Positions 24,101 through 35,964 of a stretch of DNA of 64,000 nucleotides are shown piece by piece. The notes below the pieces were generated by a model. The model did not search any database, had not been told where the DNA came from, and was given only the letters and a program-made list of their open reading frames with translations. Positions within the stretch are counted from its first letter, which is position 1. Each line of letters opens with the position of its first letter. This DNA is from Thinopyrum elongatum (Eukaryota > Streptophyta > Magnoliopsida > Poales > Poaceae): NCBI GenBank assembly GCA_011799875.1, contig CM022302.1:373816775-373880774 (forward strand), read 5' to 3'. A program made the position numbers and the translations under genes.

Positions 24101-25124
24101 GGAGCTCCTCCTAAGGCAATCTGACATAGAGAAGGCGCAAGAGGAAGCTGCGCAAAGGGTTGCCGCTGAGGATGCTCTCTTGACGCAGCGCCGCATTGGG
24201 CTTGACGCTCACGAAGAAGATCTTGCCGCGTGCGAGCAGGCACTTGCCGCCAAACTCCGCGGCAAGGACGAAGAAATTGAAAAGCTTGTCGCACAGCGGA
24301 CCCAGGAGCTAGAGCAGAAGCACAAGGAGGCACTCGAAGCTTCAACTGTAGATCACGCCAGCAAGCTCAAAGAAACCATTGATGCCGCCAAGGCCACAGA
24401 GGCTGCCAAGAATGAGCTGAGCAACAAAGTGAAGAAGCTGGAGGCGGATCTTGAGGAACACAGCAAGAAGCTCTCGACGCTCAAAGGTGACAGGGAGAAA
24501 ACTCTTCGCAGCCTGGCGGAGATGCAAATTGCTATATTCGACAAGACCAAGCAGCTCTCTTCAGCCAACGGTGCCATTGCCGATCTGAGGCTGAAGCTGA
24601 CCACGCTGGAAAAGTCTCTTAAGGATGGCAAGGCCTGCGAGAAGGCCCTGAGCAAAGATCTCCTGGATGAGAGGAACTGGCTTAAGAGCGTTGCCGCCGC
24701 CCAAATTGACTATGAGAAGGGTGTGAAAATCTGGACTGATCGCCTTGTCGACACCGCGGAGAAGCTCACAGCACAACTGTCAACCATGGCCCGGGATGGC
24801 CTGCAAAACTTCAGGTATTCCTCTGAAGAAAGGATATCCCCGAGCGCCAGGCTGACCATGTTCTTCGAAAGCATCATTGATGCCCTGAAGCTGCTCCAGT
24901 CCAACCGAGCGATCCAACTGGGCAATGAATCCCGCAAGCTTTGCCGGGCCGTCCTCCACAAGGTACACATCAAGGTGGTACATAAGAAACCTGGCGTTGA
25001 CCTCACCAACGTGCTCGACCGCTTGCCGAAGGATGCAGATATCAAGGCACTTGAGGAGCTTGTCGCGCCCATCCTTGAGAAGGTAGATTCAATCAAGAGG
25101 TTTGAAGGCCAGCGCAGGGACTAG
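21171..25124 (+). pseudogene. Antisense four-exon gene in Tat element (transposase_28-like plus coiled coil)
   Basis: Exons 21171-22828, 22910-23046, 23122-23334 and 23428-25124 join in frame to 1235 codons including the stop. The introns are 81, 75 and 93 bp, all GT-AG. The start ATG has a good context (ccaccatgcc). Residues about 25-180 hold the block GFHLLDFTLNA, IFAHLCENFAG and LFRHYFIPR of the gypsy-associated transposase_28 family. Residues about 400-750 are acidic and Pro/Ala-rich. The rest is a long coiled coil (QRTQELEQKHKEALE). The only breaks are four TAG codons at 21717, 22179, 22455 and 24057, each one C-to-T step from CAG in at least three cases by context. No frameshift is seen. 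It is transcribed opposite to gag-pol. Role in the element unknown; a structural or DNA-binding role would be a guess. Confidence 0.85.
22829..22909 (+). other. Intron 1 of antisense gene
   Basis: 81 bp, gtaaat...ctgcag. It falls at the same place in the protein as intron 1 (14069-14154) of the gene at 12275, which shows a common origin. Confidence 0.75.
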
Positions 25125-25924
25125 CCGTCTCACTTTTCCTTGCCGCCACCATTCCATGCCAAGGACAATTTAGTCTTAAGTTAGAACTACAGCAACTATC
25201 GATGTAATATAACTTGCTATGATTGTGTACATGCATGCTATTTCCCCTGTCTGATTTCTTTCCGTATGATATACGCCCTACGCTTAATGGAAACTTGCTG
25301 GTGCGCAACCTGCCGCGAGCACTGGGTGCGGGACTTCAGCAGCCTGCTGGAGGTGCAGCAGCCGACAAGACACCTTGGCATTCTTGGTGCAGCCACTTAG
25401 ACTGTTGAGCAGACTCGAAACAAAATAAGGGCGCAACCAATTACGACAAGGGTTCCTTCGCGTGCAGGTTTTCCATACAAGGGCCGAAATCGTCTAAAGA
25501 AAATAGCCTGATAGTAAAAATTGAAAAACTTGCTCAAAGTTTCGCAACTTAGCTTTCTGTTGTTGTACTCCTTCCGGCAAGACATCAATTCTGAACATCG
25601 CCCATTGGTATCCATACCTTCCTTCCTTCCTCCCCCCCGGCAAACTTGCGCGCGAGGGAACCTTCTATCCTTTGAGAAAAAGAAAGAAGCGAAAATAGAG
25701 ATATGGAACCTTGGTGGTTCGTTAGTCTTACCGGGAGCAAGTGTCATACAATATCTCAGACAAGCATGCATATATATAAACATGGAGATCAACAAGAAAT
25801 GTACAACACTTAAGCTTATCCAACTGCGCACAGGGTCTGCGCCTGGCTTTGTACAAAGGATTATATGCCTTGCCGGCAAGACTCATACAAAAGGAGGTTG
25901 CCGGGGGCCCCCGGCAACTGCACC
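25125..25924. other. Spacer between the convergent antisense gene and gag-pol
   Basis: About 0.8 kb with no coding motif. The two convergent genes end here, so it should hold the 3' ends of both transcripts. A CT-rich run lies near 25617-25640. Confidence 0.55.
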
Positions 25925-28900
25925 TTATGGGTAAAACTTGCGAAGATGTTCGATATTCCAAGAGTTGCTCACTGGAACGCCATCCTCGGTCTCCAGGCGG
26001 ACAGCGCCGGGCCTGGTGACTCGTACTACCCGATAAGGGCCTTCCCACTTCGGCGTCAACTTGTTTGAATTCTTAGCGGACTGAATCCGCCAAAGAACAA
26101 GGTCACCTTCCTCAAGGCTTCGGGCATGAACTTTGCAGCTATGGTAGCGGCGCAAAGCTTGCTGGTAGCGTGCAGCTCGCACAGCAGCCTGAAGACGATC
26201 CTCCTCAAGGAGCACAGCGTCATCTTGTCGCAGTTGCTCTTGCTCAAGCTCATCATAAGTGAGCACTCGAGGTGACCCGTATATGAGTTCCGTGGGGAGA
26301 ACTGCTTTCGCTTCGTAAATCAGAGCGAAGGGTGTCTGGCCAGTGGCTCGATTTGGTGTCGTTCTGATTGACCAAAGAACCGTCGGCAACTCATCAATCC
26401 AGCGCCTTCCGCACTTTTTCAGCTTGTCAAAAGTTCTGGTCCAGAGACCGCGCAGCACTTCAGCATTAGCCCTCTCCGTTTGGCCGTTGCTTCTCGGGTG
26501 GGCAACAGAGGCAAAACAATTTGTGCCGCCAAGGTCTTGGACGTATTGCATGAAGGTGCGACTTGTGAACTGTGTGCCGTTGTCGGTGATGATCTTGTTG
26601 GGCACACCGAAACGGCAAACTATTCCTTTAAAGAACTTGACGGCTGATTGTGCTGTCACCTTCCTCACCGCTTCCACCTCCGGCCACTTTGCGAACTTGT
26701 CGATTGCAACGTACAAGTACTCAAAGCCCCCGGTAGCACGGGGAAAAGGGCCCAGTATGTTGAGCCCCTAGACCGAAAATGGCCAGGAGAGAGGGATTGT
26801 CTGAAGAGCTTGAGCTGGCTGATGCGATTTCTTTGAATGAAACTGGCACGCTTCATACTTGGTTACTAGTGCAGCTGCATCCTGGAGAGCAGTGGGCCAA
26901 AAGAAACCTTGTCGGAATGCCTTTCTGACAAGCGCTCTTGATCCTATGTGGGAGCCACATATGCCTCCATGTATCTCTGCCAACAGCTCCAGTCCATCTT
27001 CCCAAGGAATACACTTCAATTTCACACCATTCAGTCTCTTCCTGTACAGAACGCCATCGACGAACTGGTACATGCTAGACTGACGGGCTACTTTTTCCGC
27101 TTCTTCTTGCTCCTCAGGGAGTTCTCCTGTCTGAAGAAAATGGACAATGGGCTGTGCCCAAGCTGGAGCCTAGGGCTCGACAACTAGGACTAAAGGCATC
27201 TCTTTTGCCGGGGGAACGTTTGTCTCGACGGCAAGGGCCTGAGCCCCTGCTGGAGCATGTCGTTCCCCGGCAGGCTTGCCGCTGATCCCGGCGACTTACT
27301 TGCCGGTGGCTCCCGGGAGCTCTGCCGGAAAGTACTGACCAGAATTCAACTTCCTTCTCTTTTCTTGCCTCATTGATGGCGCTACAGATGGATGAGTTAA
27401 ATGGAGCACAAAAGTTCCTGGTTCCACAGGTAACTTGAGGGCAGCGCGCTTTGACAGGTCATCAGCAATACTTCTTTCGGCACGAGGAATGTGCTTTGTT
27501 TGCAGACCATCAAAGCGCTCTTCCATTTTTCTCACCTCATCCACATAGGCTTGCATCAATGGACTCTGACATTTTTTGTTGACTTGCCTGACAACAAGCT
27601 GCGAATCGCCTCTGATGATGAGCTTCTTGATACCAAGGTCTGCCGTGATCCTGAGACCGGCAAGCAGGCCTTCGTACTCCGCAGTGTTGTTTGTCGAGCT
27701 CTCCTACGGAAAATGCATCTGAATTACATACTTGAGGTGCTCTCTGGTGGGTGCGACAAGCAGCATGCCAGCACCGGCGCCTTGCAGTGAGAAAGCGCCG
27801 TCAAAGTACATAATCCATTCTCGATCTGTTTCCCTGCCGGGAAGAGTCGTTTCTTGAATCTCCTCGTCTGGCGTTGGGGTCCATTCCGCAATGAACTCCG
27901 CCAAGGCTCTGCTCTGAATTGCTGAAGTACTTTCAAACTTGAGACCAAAGCTTGACAGTTCCAACGCCCACTCCACAATCCTGCCGGTTGCCTCTGGATT
28001 TCGCAAAATCCGCTGCAACGGGAAGCGAGTGACGACGGTAATCTCATGCGCTTGGAAATAATGGCGCAGCTTCCTCGAGGCCATGAGAAGGCCGAAGAGC
28101 AATTTCTGCACAGCAGACTATCTTGACCTAGCTCCCTGTAAAAGGGAGCTGACAAAATAAACTGGACGCTGCACCATCTTCCTCTTTTGCACTGATTCCT
28201 CTGACTGAGCAGATCCTGTCTTGCCGGCACCAGACTTTGCCGGGGAAGATCCTGGCGCGTCACTCGACGGTCCTGCCGCTGCCGTTGCCCCCTCGTCGAC
28301 TTCTCTCTGCGCCACTAACACAGCACTAACCACTTGATTTGTTGCCGCTAGATACAACAGCAACGGCTCTTGTGGTTTAGGTGCGACTAGCGTTGGCGGA
28401 GAGGAGAGGTAGCTCTTCAAATCTTGTAGCGCTGCCTCCACTTTCGGAGTCCATCTCATTGGACCTGCCTTCTTCAAAATTTTGAAAAAGGGCAGGGCGC
28501 GCTCAGCGGATTTGGAGATGAACCTGGTTAAGGCAGCAACGCAGCCGGCAAGACAATGTACATCCTTGACGCATCTTGGCGCTTCAATCTGCTCGATAGC
28601 TTTGATCTTGTCGGGGTTCGCTTCGATCCCTCGCTGAGATACAAAGAACCCGAGAAGCTTGCCGGAAGGGACGCCAAACACACACTTCTCAGGATTGAGC
28701 TTTAAATTGATCTTGTGCAGATTTGTAAATGTTTCTTCTAGATCTTGTATGAGCGTCGCTTTATCCTTGGTGTTGACCACTATGTCATCCATGTATGCTT
28801 CCATATTTCTATGTAGCTGAGGCTCAAAACCAATTTGGACTGCCCTCGCAAATGTAGAACCAGCACTTTTCAACCTGAAAGGCATTCGTATAAAACAATA

Positions 28901-31900
28901 CGTACCACATGGGGTGATAAATGTGGTATTTTCTTCATCTTCTTTTGCCATGAAGATCTGATGATATCCCGAGTAGGCATCAAGGAACGACAGTAGGTCA
29001 CAACCAGCAGTGGAGTCCACAATCTGGTCGATGCGCGGCAAGGGGAAAGGATCTTTTGGACAGGCTTTATTGATGTCTGTATAATCAATACATAGCCTCA
29101 ATTTCCCATTCGCCTTGCACACTACAACCGGATTGGCCAACCACATTGGGTGAAGCACTCCTCTGACCAAACCTGCTGCTTCTAACTTCCTGATTTCTTC
29201 GGCAATAAATTCTTGCTGCTCCAAGGCTTGCTTTCTCACCCTCCGCTTGATGGGCCGTGCGTGAGGACAGACAGCAAGGTGGTACTCAATTACCTCCCTG
29301 GGAACACCGGGGATGTCAGATGGTTGCCACGCAAACACATCGACATTCGCCCGCAGGAAGGCAACGAGCGCGCTTTCCTATTTGTCATCTAGGGTGGAAC
29401 TTATGGTGAAAGTTCCTCCCGTTCCGTCCTCCTTGACGGGCACCTTCTTGGTCTCTGGTGGAGCAGCCTTGGACTTCTTGTTCTTGTCGGTGGAACTCTC
29501 TGGTGCGTCCTCAACGGAAGCGCAGCACTCCGAAGAGGTGCGCTTGCCGGGGTTTGCGCCAGAGATCTTGCCGGTCTTCTTCTCCTTCCCCCCGGGAGTT
29601 CCAGTGGCAGGAGCAGATGCCTTGACGGCAGGTGCTGCGGCTGCCTCCCGGTAAAGTTGGTCGGTGCAGATTAGTGCATCCTTCTTGTTGGAGTGGATAG
29701 TGATGACACTAATCGGTCCGGGCATCTTCAACACATTATACGCATAGTGTGATGCCGCCATGAACTTGGCCAGCGCTGGGCGGCCAAGGATCCCATTGTA
29801 TGACATGGGGATCTTGGCGACATCGAACACTACCTTCTCTGTCCTATAATTGATCTCGCTACCAAATGTCACTCGTAGCGTAATCTTGCCTTTTGGCTGG
29901 GTCCTTCCTGGATTGATCCCTTGAAACGTGCCCGTTTCCTCGAGATCTTCATCAGGAATTTGCAGCTTCTTGAGCACGTCTGGCGAGATTAAGTTCAGCC
30001 CGGTCCCACCGTCAACCAGCATTTTTGTTACCTTGAGGTTGCGGATTGTTGGTGAGACCAACAAGGGCAAGCACCCGACCGCAGTTGTGCGATCAGATTG
30101 ATCCTCGGCATAAAAAATGATAGGTGTGTTGGACCACTTTAAAGGTTTCCGTGCATCAAACGATGGCTCTGTTGCATTAACCTCACGCACCCACTGTTTA
30201 AGTCGGCGGTGAGAAGAATGCAACGAGGCACCCCCGTCAATACACATGGCCTCTGTGGCTTTCTGAAACTCGTGCTCATTGGATTCGTCGTCTTCCTCAT
30301 CATCATCGCCTCCCTCGTCCTTGTCGCGGCCTCGGGCGGGCCTCTCCTTCTGTTGCTTAGCCTTGCCGCGGCGGCCTCCTCGGCCACCATGCTTCTTGCC
30401 AGATCCCTCAGCACCGTCTTGGGCCTTCTCCTTGTCTCGTCTTTCGTACTCAGCTCTCTGCTTCTCGACAAGCTGCTCAACTTGCCGGCAGTTTTGAAGA
30501 TCGTGGCCCTTGGTGCGATGGATCTTGCAATACTGTTTGTCGGAGCCTTCTGGCTTGTCGGCAGCCGCTAAGGCCTGATAGGAAGCGCACCCGGCAACTT
30601 CCTTGCCGAGGTCGTCAACCTTGGCCTTCTTGGCGGTGCCGGGGTTGCCGGATTCCTCGACAGCAAGCACGGCCTTGCCTTTGCGCTTCTTGTTCCGCCG
30701 CCGGCCTTTCTTCGACGGGGTTACAGCATCTTCATCCTCAGATTCGCCCCCTGCGCCAACACCCTCGCCAGGGAGTTTTCTCCCTTCTTCAGCTCGAGCG
30801 CACTTGTCGGCCAAAGCGTAAAGCTCGGCAATACTCCTGACCTTGTTCATCGCCAGCTCTTCGCGCATCTTGCGGTTACGCACGTTCTGATGAAACATGC
30901 TAACAACAGCGGCAGGATGAACGTCTGGGATATTGTACTGTACTCGGCTAAACCTCTGGATAAACTTGCACAGGGGCTCGCCCTCCTTTTGAGGGAGGAG
31001 ATGCAAATCACTTTCTTGGCCAGGAGCTTGGTGGCCTCCAACAAAGGCGCCAACAAACTGATGGCACAGATCTGACCAAGAAGAAATGGAATTCTCCGGT
31101 AGATGCATCAACCACGACCTGACGTTGGGTTTGAGCACCAACGGGAAGTAGTTGGCAAGTATCTTGTCATCTCGGCCCCCGGCAGCCTGCACCGCAATGG
31201 TGTAGATGCTCAGGAACTCCGAGGGGTGAGTCTTGCCGTCATATTTCTCCAGGACCTCTGGTTTGAACGTTCGGGAGTTGGGCCACTGGACTCGCCGCAG
31301 CTCATGGGTAAACGCTAGACAACCTACCTCATAGGGCAAGTCGCCTGCGTCCCCCGACGCAGGCTTGTCGATAGTAGGCCCTGCGCGTTTATCAGACTGA
31401 TGACGTGCCTCCCGTCACCGCTCGATGGTAGTTCGAGCGTCCTCTTTGCTTCGTTCCTGAAGAACTTGACGCTGATCGCGGCGCATCCGCGGATAGGACG
31501 ACGCCGTGGAATCGTCATCACGGCCGTCGGTCCGCCGGGTTGACGACTGCCGCTGCTGTCGTGGAGGGGAGTGCACCGTGGTCGCACCGCCTCCAGTCTT
31601 CTCACCATCGGCTCACACCGGATTGATAGACCGCTGCCGCGAGGGCCCCGCTTGCCATGGCCCGTCCTTGTTGACGAAGCCGATGAGGCTCTGGATAGTA
31701 GATCACCACTCCTCCATCTTCTCCGGAGCAGGAGGAAAATCGAGGAGCAACTGCGCACGTGCCAAAGCTTCTGCTGGCGTAGGCGGCGGTGACAGGTGCG
31801 AGGTACGTGAGGTGCTCTGACTCCTAACAGTGTTAGAAGGAGCATCGTCACGATCACACGACTGCGCGCCACTTCCACCGGCAGTTTGGCGTGCATGCTG

Positions 31901-32281
31901 GGCCTGCGCACCTTGGGATCGGTACGCAGAAGTCTTTCCATGGGGACGTTCAGAACCACCAACGCCACGGCGGTGCCCGTCGCGTGTGATCTGGGAAGGC
32001 CGCAACGCTTGCACCGGCACGGGAGTCCTAGAAGGCGTCCTCCGATCTCTGGAGTTCGCTACGCCGCCCGTAGGCAGCACGGCTCCATCTCTGGATCTAG
32101 CGGCGTGCGGGTTGCCGTCGCCGCTGTGAACGACGCCGCTCGCCTGGCTAGGATCACCAGAACGCCGTGGAGGCTCTAAACCTCCACCTCCTGCATCCAC
32201 GCCGTTACCCGTCCGAGTAGGCACGGGCAAGACGGACGTAGACGGAACAACCGATGCCGCACCCTTCTTCTTGGGTGGCAT
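25925..32281 (-). pseudogene. Tat-lineage gag-pol polyprotein, one frame with nonsense codons
   Basis: From ATG 32281 (MPPKKKGAASVV) to TAA at 25925, 2119 codons stay in one frame. Order: basic/disordered Gag N-terminus; Gag core (~320-430); zinc knuckle CKIHRTKGHDLQNC (~585); protease LVDGGTGLNLI (~757); reverse transcriptase with DINKACPKDPFPLP and YMDD (~1060-1170); RNase H remnant; archaeal-type RNase H with MYFDGAF and AEYEGLLAGL (~1490-1540); integrase zinc finger, where KYEACQ has lost one Cys; integrase core with AIDKFAKW, TDNGTQF and QTERAN (D, D, E); and a KWEGPY C-terminal motif. Stops: TGA 31703 and 31613; TAG 29378, 28118, 27704, 27170 and 26768; TAA 27296. No frameshift was found. 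It would encode all replication and integration steps but is inactive as it stands. Confidence 0.93.
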
Positions 32282-32343
32282 GGTGACAAAGACGGTGAAG
32301 AAACTGACGCGCTGATCACCAGATCAGGTTCGCGCAACCTCGA

Positions 32344-32363
32344 TCCCCCTACCTGGCGCGCCA
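32344..32363 (-). promoter_or_regulatory. Primer-binding site of the Tat element
   Basis: TGGCGCGCCAGGTAGGGG on the minus strand, four bases from the right LTR. Same as at 17431-17450. tRNA not assigned. Confidence 0.7.
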
Positions 32364-32367
32364 AAGA

Positions 32368-33170
32368 TGTCGGCGTACGACACCTATGGGATCCGAAGGA
32401 CCCCTTTATGGTTCGGCAGGGAGAGAGGTATGCACAAAGAGCAGAACCGATGATCAACGTGAGGGGATTTTTACCCAGGTTCGGGCCGCTGATCAGCGTA
32501 AAACCCTACTCCTGCTTTAGTTTATTATCAAGGTTTCCGTCCCAGTTCTTGGAGCGCTTGCAATGAACAGTGTGTTCGTGCGGCAGCTACGCATGTAGAA
32601 TGGGCCGAGAGTACTCTCTCTCTCTCTCTAGAGTTCTCCTCCCTGTAGCAGTTGCCTTGGGCCTCCTTTTATATGATCAAAGGGGTCACCACAGTGGCAA
32701 ACTGCTCATATGCGAGGTGTAAAGTAGCTACATGGTTATCATACCTAACCACTGACGGTTTAGGACAAATGCATTTAATGCACCATGAGATGTCCGTTTA
32801 GGTGTCCTTACTTTTTGGGGATGGAAAAAGGGGCCATCCCATCAGCACCGCTTAAGCTCGCCTCCACTAGTGCCTTGCCACGCATCCAGAGATGGGACCA
32901 GAATGCCAGGCTGGTCACTGCGCTGGAGCGGTGGCACAGCGGCGGAACCTTGCCAGGTGCAAATCTTGCCGGGCTCGACAGGCTACCCCGGCAAGATCTC
33001 GCCGGGAGTCGAGCCCCTGGTCTCCAGTTCTCCTTATCTTCTGATCCTTGGCTTGAATGTCTCTTTGATAACCTTGGATTGATCTTCAGTTGTTCCCCCG
33101 ACAAGCCTTGCCGCAGGTATGGCTACAACTGCCCGTGCATACTAAAGGCCCAATATTTAGTACACCGACA
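32368..33170 (-). repeat. 5' LTR (right) of the Tat element
   Basis: 803 bp, bounded by the primer site on its left and target duplication ggtct on its right. It lacks 11 bp present in the left LTR near 20731. Confidence 0.93.
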
Positions 33171-33175
33171 GGTCT

Positions 33176-35413
33176 GAAGATCACAAGAAATACACAAGGA
33201 ACAATTTCAGGAATAGCAAGGAAAACAAGGTATAAGTAAAACATGACCAAGTCTGTGTTGGAGGGGAAAACAAGGATGTTGCCGTTAAAAACCCAAATTA
33301 TCGAGGGGCAGGGATGGCATTTCTTATCATGGATTTGGTTCCCATCTTGGAAGAAGTCAAAATGTTGACGATGACCACAACACATTTTGTCGAGAGGTTT
33401 CAAGAGGATGCGATTGAACAACGATGACATCAAGTAAAAGGAATGGTGAAGCAAAAGGTTATCGGAACCATAGATATGATGCAATCTGAGAATCAGAGTT
33501 GCTTTTCAAGACATCAAAATTATGTTGAAAACTCGATGTAAGCCTTGCTCACAGTCTGAAGAATTCGTGGACCAAAGAAGGACGAGGTAGCACAGTCAAA
33601 GGTAGCATGATAAGGATGTAGCCGGTAGTCTAGGAATGACAAGATTGAATTTAAATTTCCCAGGAACAATTTACTAGGTGTGTGGAATTGCAGTGTGGAT
33701 TCGATTCACTATTCGGTGTTCTCGGTTGATGACAACCCAGAACCCGTGGAGTGACTATGACAGGGAAATGTATTAATTCATCAAAAATTCATAAGATGTA
33801 GTGCAATGGCATGATATCCTCGAGATACCAGGGGGTAATACTCAAAGGTAGAACATAATAGAAGCTGAACTTGGTCGTTGACTTGCGACAACAGATACAT
33901 TAACCTTGTCGAAAAATAGAAGAGGCACTGGAATGGATTCCTTTCACATATATTGAATAAGGACAGCATGGTCAGAATCATAACTGCAAGGGATCAAATT
34001 TAATGATATCAGAAGATTTATTCAAATGATTAAATATTTTACAAGAAGCTTTTGTGACGGTCTACACCATTTCCATGGGCATGAAAACAAAGTTCAAGGT
34101 CGACTCCCACTTCATCAATGCATAGCCTTTCATTCACTTCTCGCTTTCGATGAAGTTGTAGTGTTGAAATTTTATTTGGCGTAACACCAGTAGAGTATGA
34201 CCCGTAGAAGTTTTTGGGTTCACACAGATTAGGGAAGGTATAGGTTCAACCCATCGGGGCATCTTAGGAACATTTACCTCAACTTGAGGAGAAAATAACT
34301 CAAGCTCGGGAGCAGACAATTGTGGACAAAAGCAGAGGATATATTTTACCATAGGCACTCGCAAGGTTATTGAGTATGAAGGACAGGGTCAGATATTAAT
34401 CCAATAAAGGATCTGGAGGTCCATAAAGGATCTTATGTGAGTATTGGTACTTAACCGGAAGAATAAAGAATGCAAAGGCATCGGATTATAGAAACTTCTA
34501 AATAAGTCGATGCTTAAATACAAAGGAATTATGATTTTCCAGCTTAGTGTATCAGAATCAGATGTTCTGATCAAATATGTGTAAGTTGAATAGACTTAGA
34601 GGCACAATCAGTCAAGGTTTGATTGGCTGAAAACCAGATCATGCCCGAATGATGTCTGTGCCGGAAAGATAATTTCTAAGGGTCAACTAACGATTGCGTG
34701 CATTAACACACGTACTGAACGAGGGACTCAAGATGATAATTAAAAATGACGTCAATGAATACTGCTAGGCATATGGAATTAATCATAATGCAGGCAGGCA
34801 AGACCTTCCAGAGCAATAGGCTGTAGAGGATTTTCGAAAGATCGAATAGAATTATGAAGTATTTTGCGAATGACATGAACAACGGAGAATGAACGAATCC
34901 CCGGTAAGTGTGAGGAATTATTCGTAGATTTATTCATGCGGAAATGGAGCTGCAAGGCAACATGTATAATGGATTCCCGTAATATAGGAAAATGTTTTGG
35001 GGTACTTTGTAATAACAAGAGATGTGGGGAATGATTGTATGAATGGCAAGTGTATGTAGTTATCCATAAGGATTTATCGGTGGTAGGGAATTACAAAGGC
35101 GGTGGGCACAAGGGTCTCGGGAAAACATCGAAGAGTATCTTCAGAATCTTCTGGGGAATCAAGCAATCATCTGGAATGAGGGGCTCTCTGGGAGGAAGTA
35201 GTTACCAGAACCTAGAGTTAGAGTTAGTAAAATATTTAACCCGAATAGAGGAGAGATCAGAATCCCAGAGTAAAGGAAAGGAATAAAATATCCTAATCCC
35301 ATCCATTGGTGATGTGGGCCCGTAAGCCACACAACAATGTTAGTAAAATAGTTTTTCAAGGACTAGACTCAACTTCGGCCAAGGAATTGGAAAGGGGCTT
35401 CCTACATGCAGTC
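33176..35413 (-). other. LARD-like interior, 5' part
   Basis: About 2.2 kb from the Tat target duplication to the primer site. Many stops in all frames and no protein motif. This is the non-coding interior of the host element. Confidence 0.7.
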
Positions 35414-35426
35414 GGCTCTGATACCA
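35414..35426 (-). promoter_or_regulatory. Primer-binding site, initiator tRNA-Met
   Basis: On the minus strand TGGTATCAGAGCC, complementary to the 3' end of plant initiator tRNA-Met. It lies three bases from the LTR that starts at 35430. Confidence 0.9.
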
Positions 35427-35964
35427 ACTTGTGACGCCCCAGCCTCGACCGTGCACTGATCATACACGTAAACATGCACGATCAAGGCCAGAGACTCACG
35501 GGAAGATATCACAACACAACTCTAGACACAAATTCAAACATAAAGCTTTAAATTACAAGCCAGGGCCATGAGGACATGAATACATAAGTCAACGAAAGCA
35601 ACAATATCTGAGTACATACATAATTATACAAGTTTGCCTTAAGAAGGCTAGCAAAACAACGACAACTAGATCGAAAAGGCGTAGGCCTCCTGCCTGGGGC
35701 CTCCTAACTACTCCTGGTCGCCAGTCTCCATGTTGTAGTAGGCTCCGTCGGTGTAGTAGTAGTCATTGGTGGAATCAGCTGGCTCCTAGGCTCCGTCATC
35801 TAATCGCAGCAATCGGATAAAAGGGGAAAAGGTAGCAAAACAACCGTGAGTACTCATCCAAAGTACTCGCAAGACTTACATCAGATCTAAACTAAGTATG
35901 CATCTGTATCAATGGGAAGGGGCTGCATCTGCGGACTATACTGCAGAATGCTAGAGTAGAGGGG

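Larger units (their letters stand above)
19953..33175 (-). mobile_element. Complete Tat-lineage gypsy LTR retrotransposon with antisense gene
   Basis: The element spans 19958-33170 and is flanked by ggtct at 19953-19957 and 33171-33175. LTRs at 19958-20772 and 32368-33170 differ at roughly 20-25 positions plus one 11-bp indel by eye, about 97% identity. On the minus strand: primer site, one gag-pol frame (32281-25925) with protease, reverse transcriptase, RNase H, a second archaeal-type RNase H and integrase. On the plus strand, between integrase and the 3' LTR, lies a four-exon gene. A second RNase H and extra ORFs near the 3' LTR are known for the Tat lineage. All parts are present, but the copy is disabled by nonsense codons. 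Confidence 0.93.

Noticed and set aside
30209..30571. Plus-strand hydrophobic open frame opposite gag-pol
   Set aside because: It is the shadow of the Lys/Arg/Glu-rich Gag hinge on the other strand.
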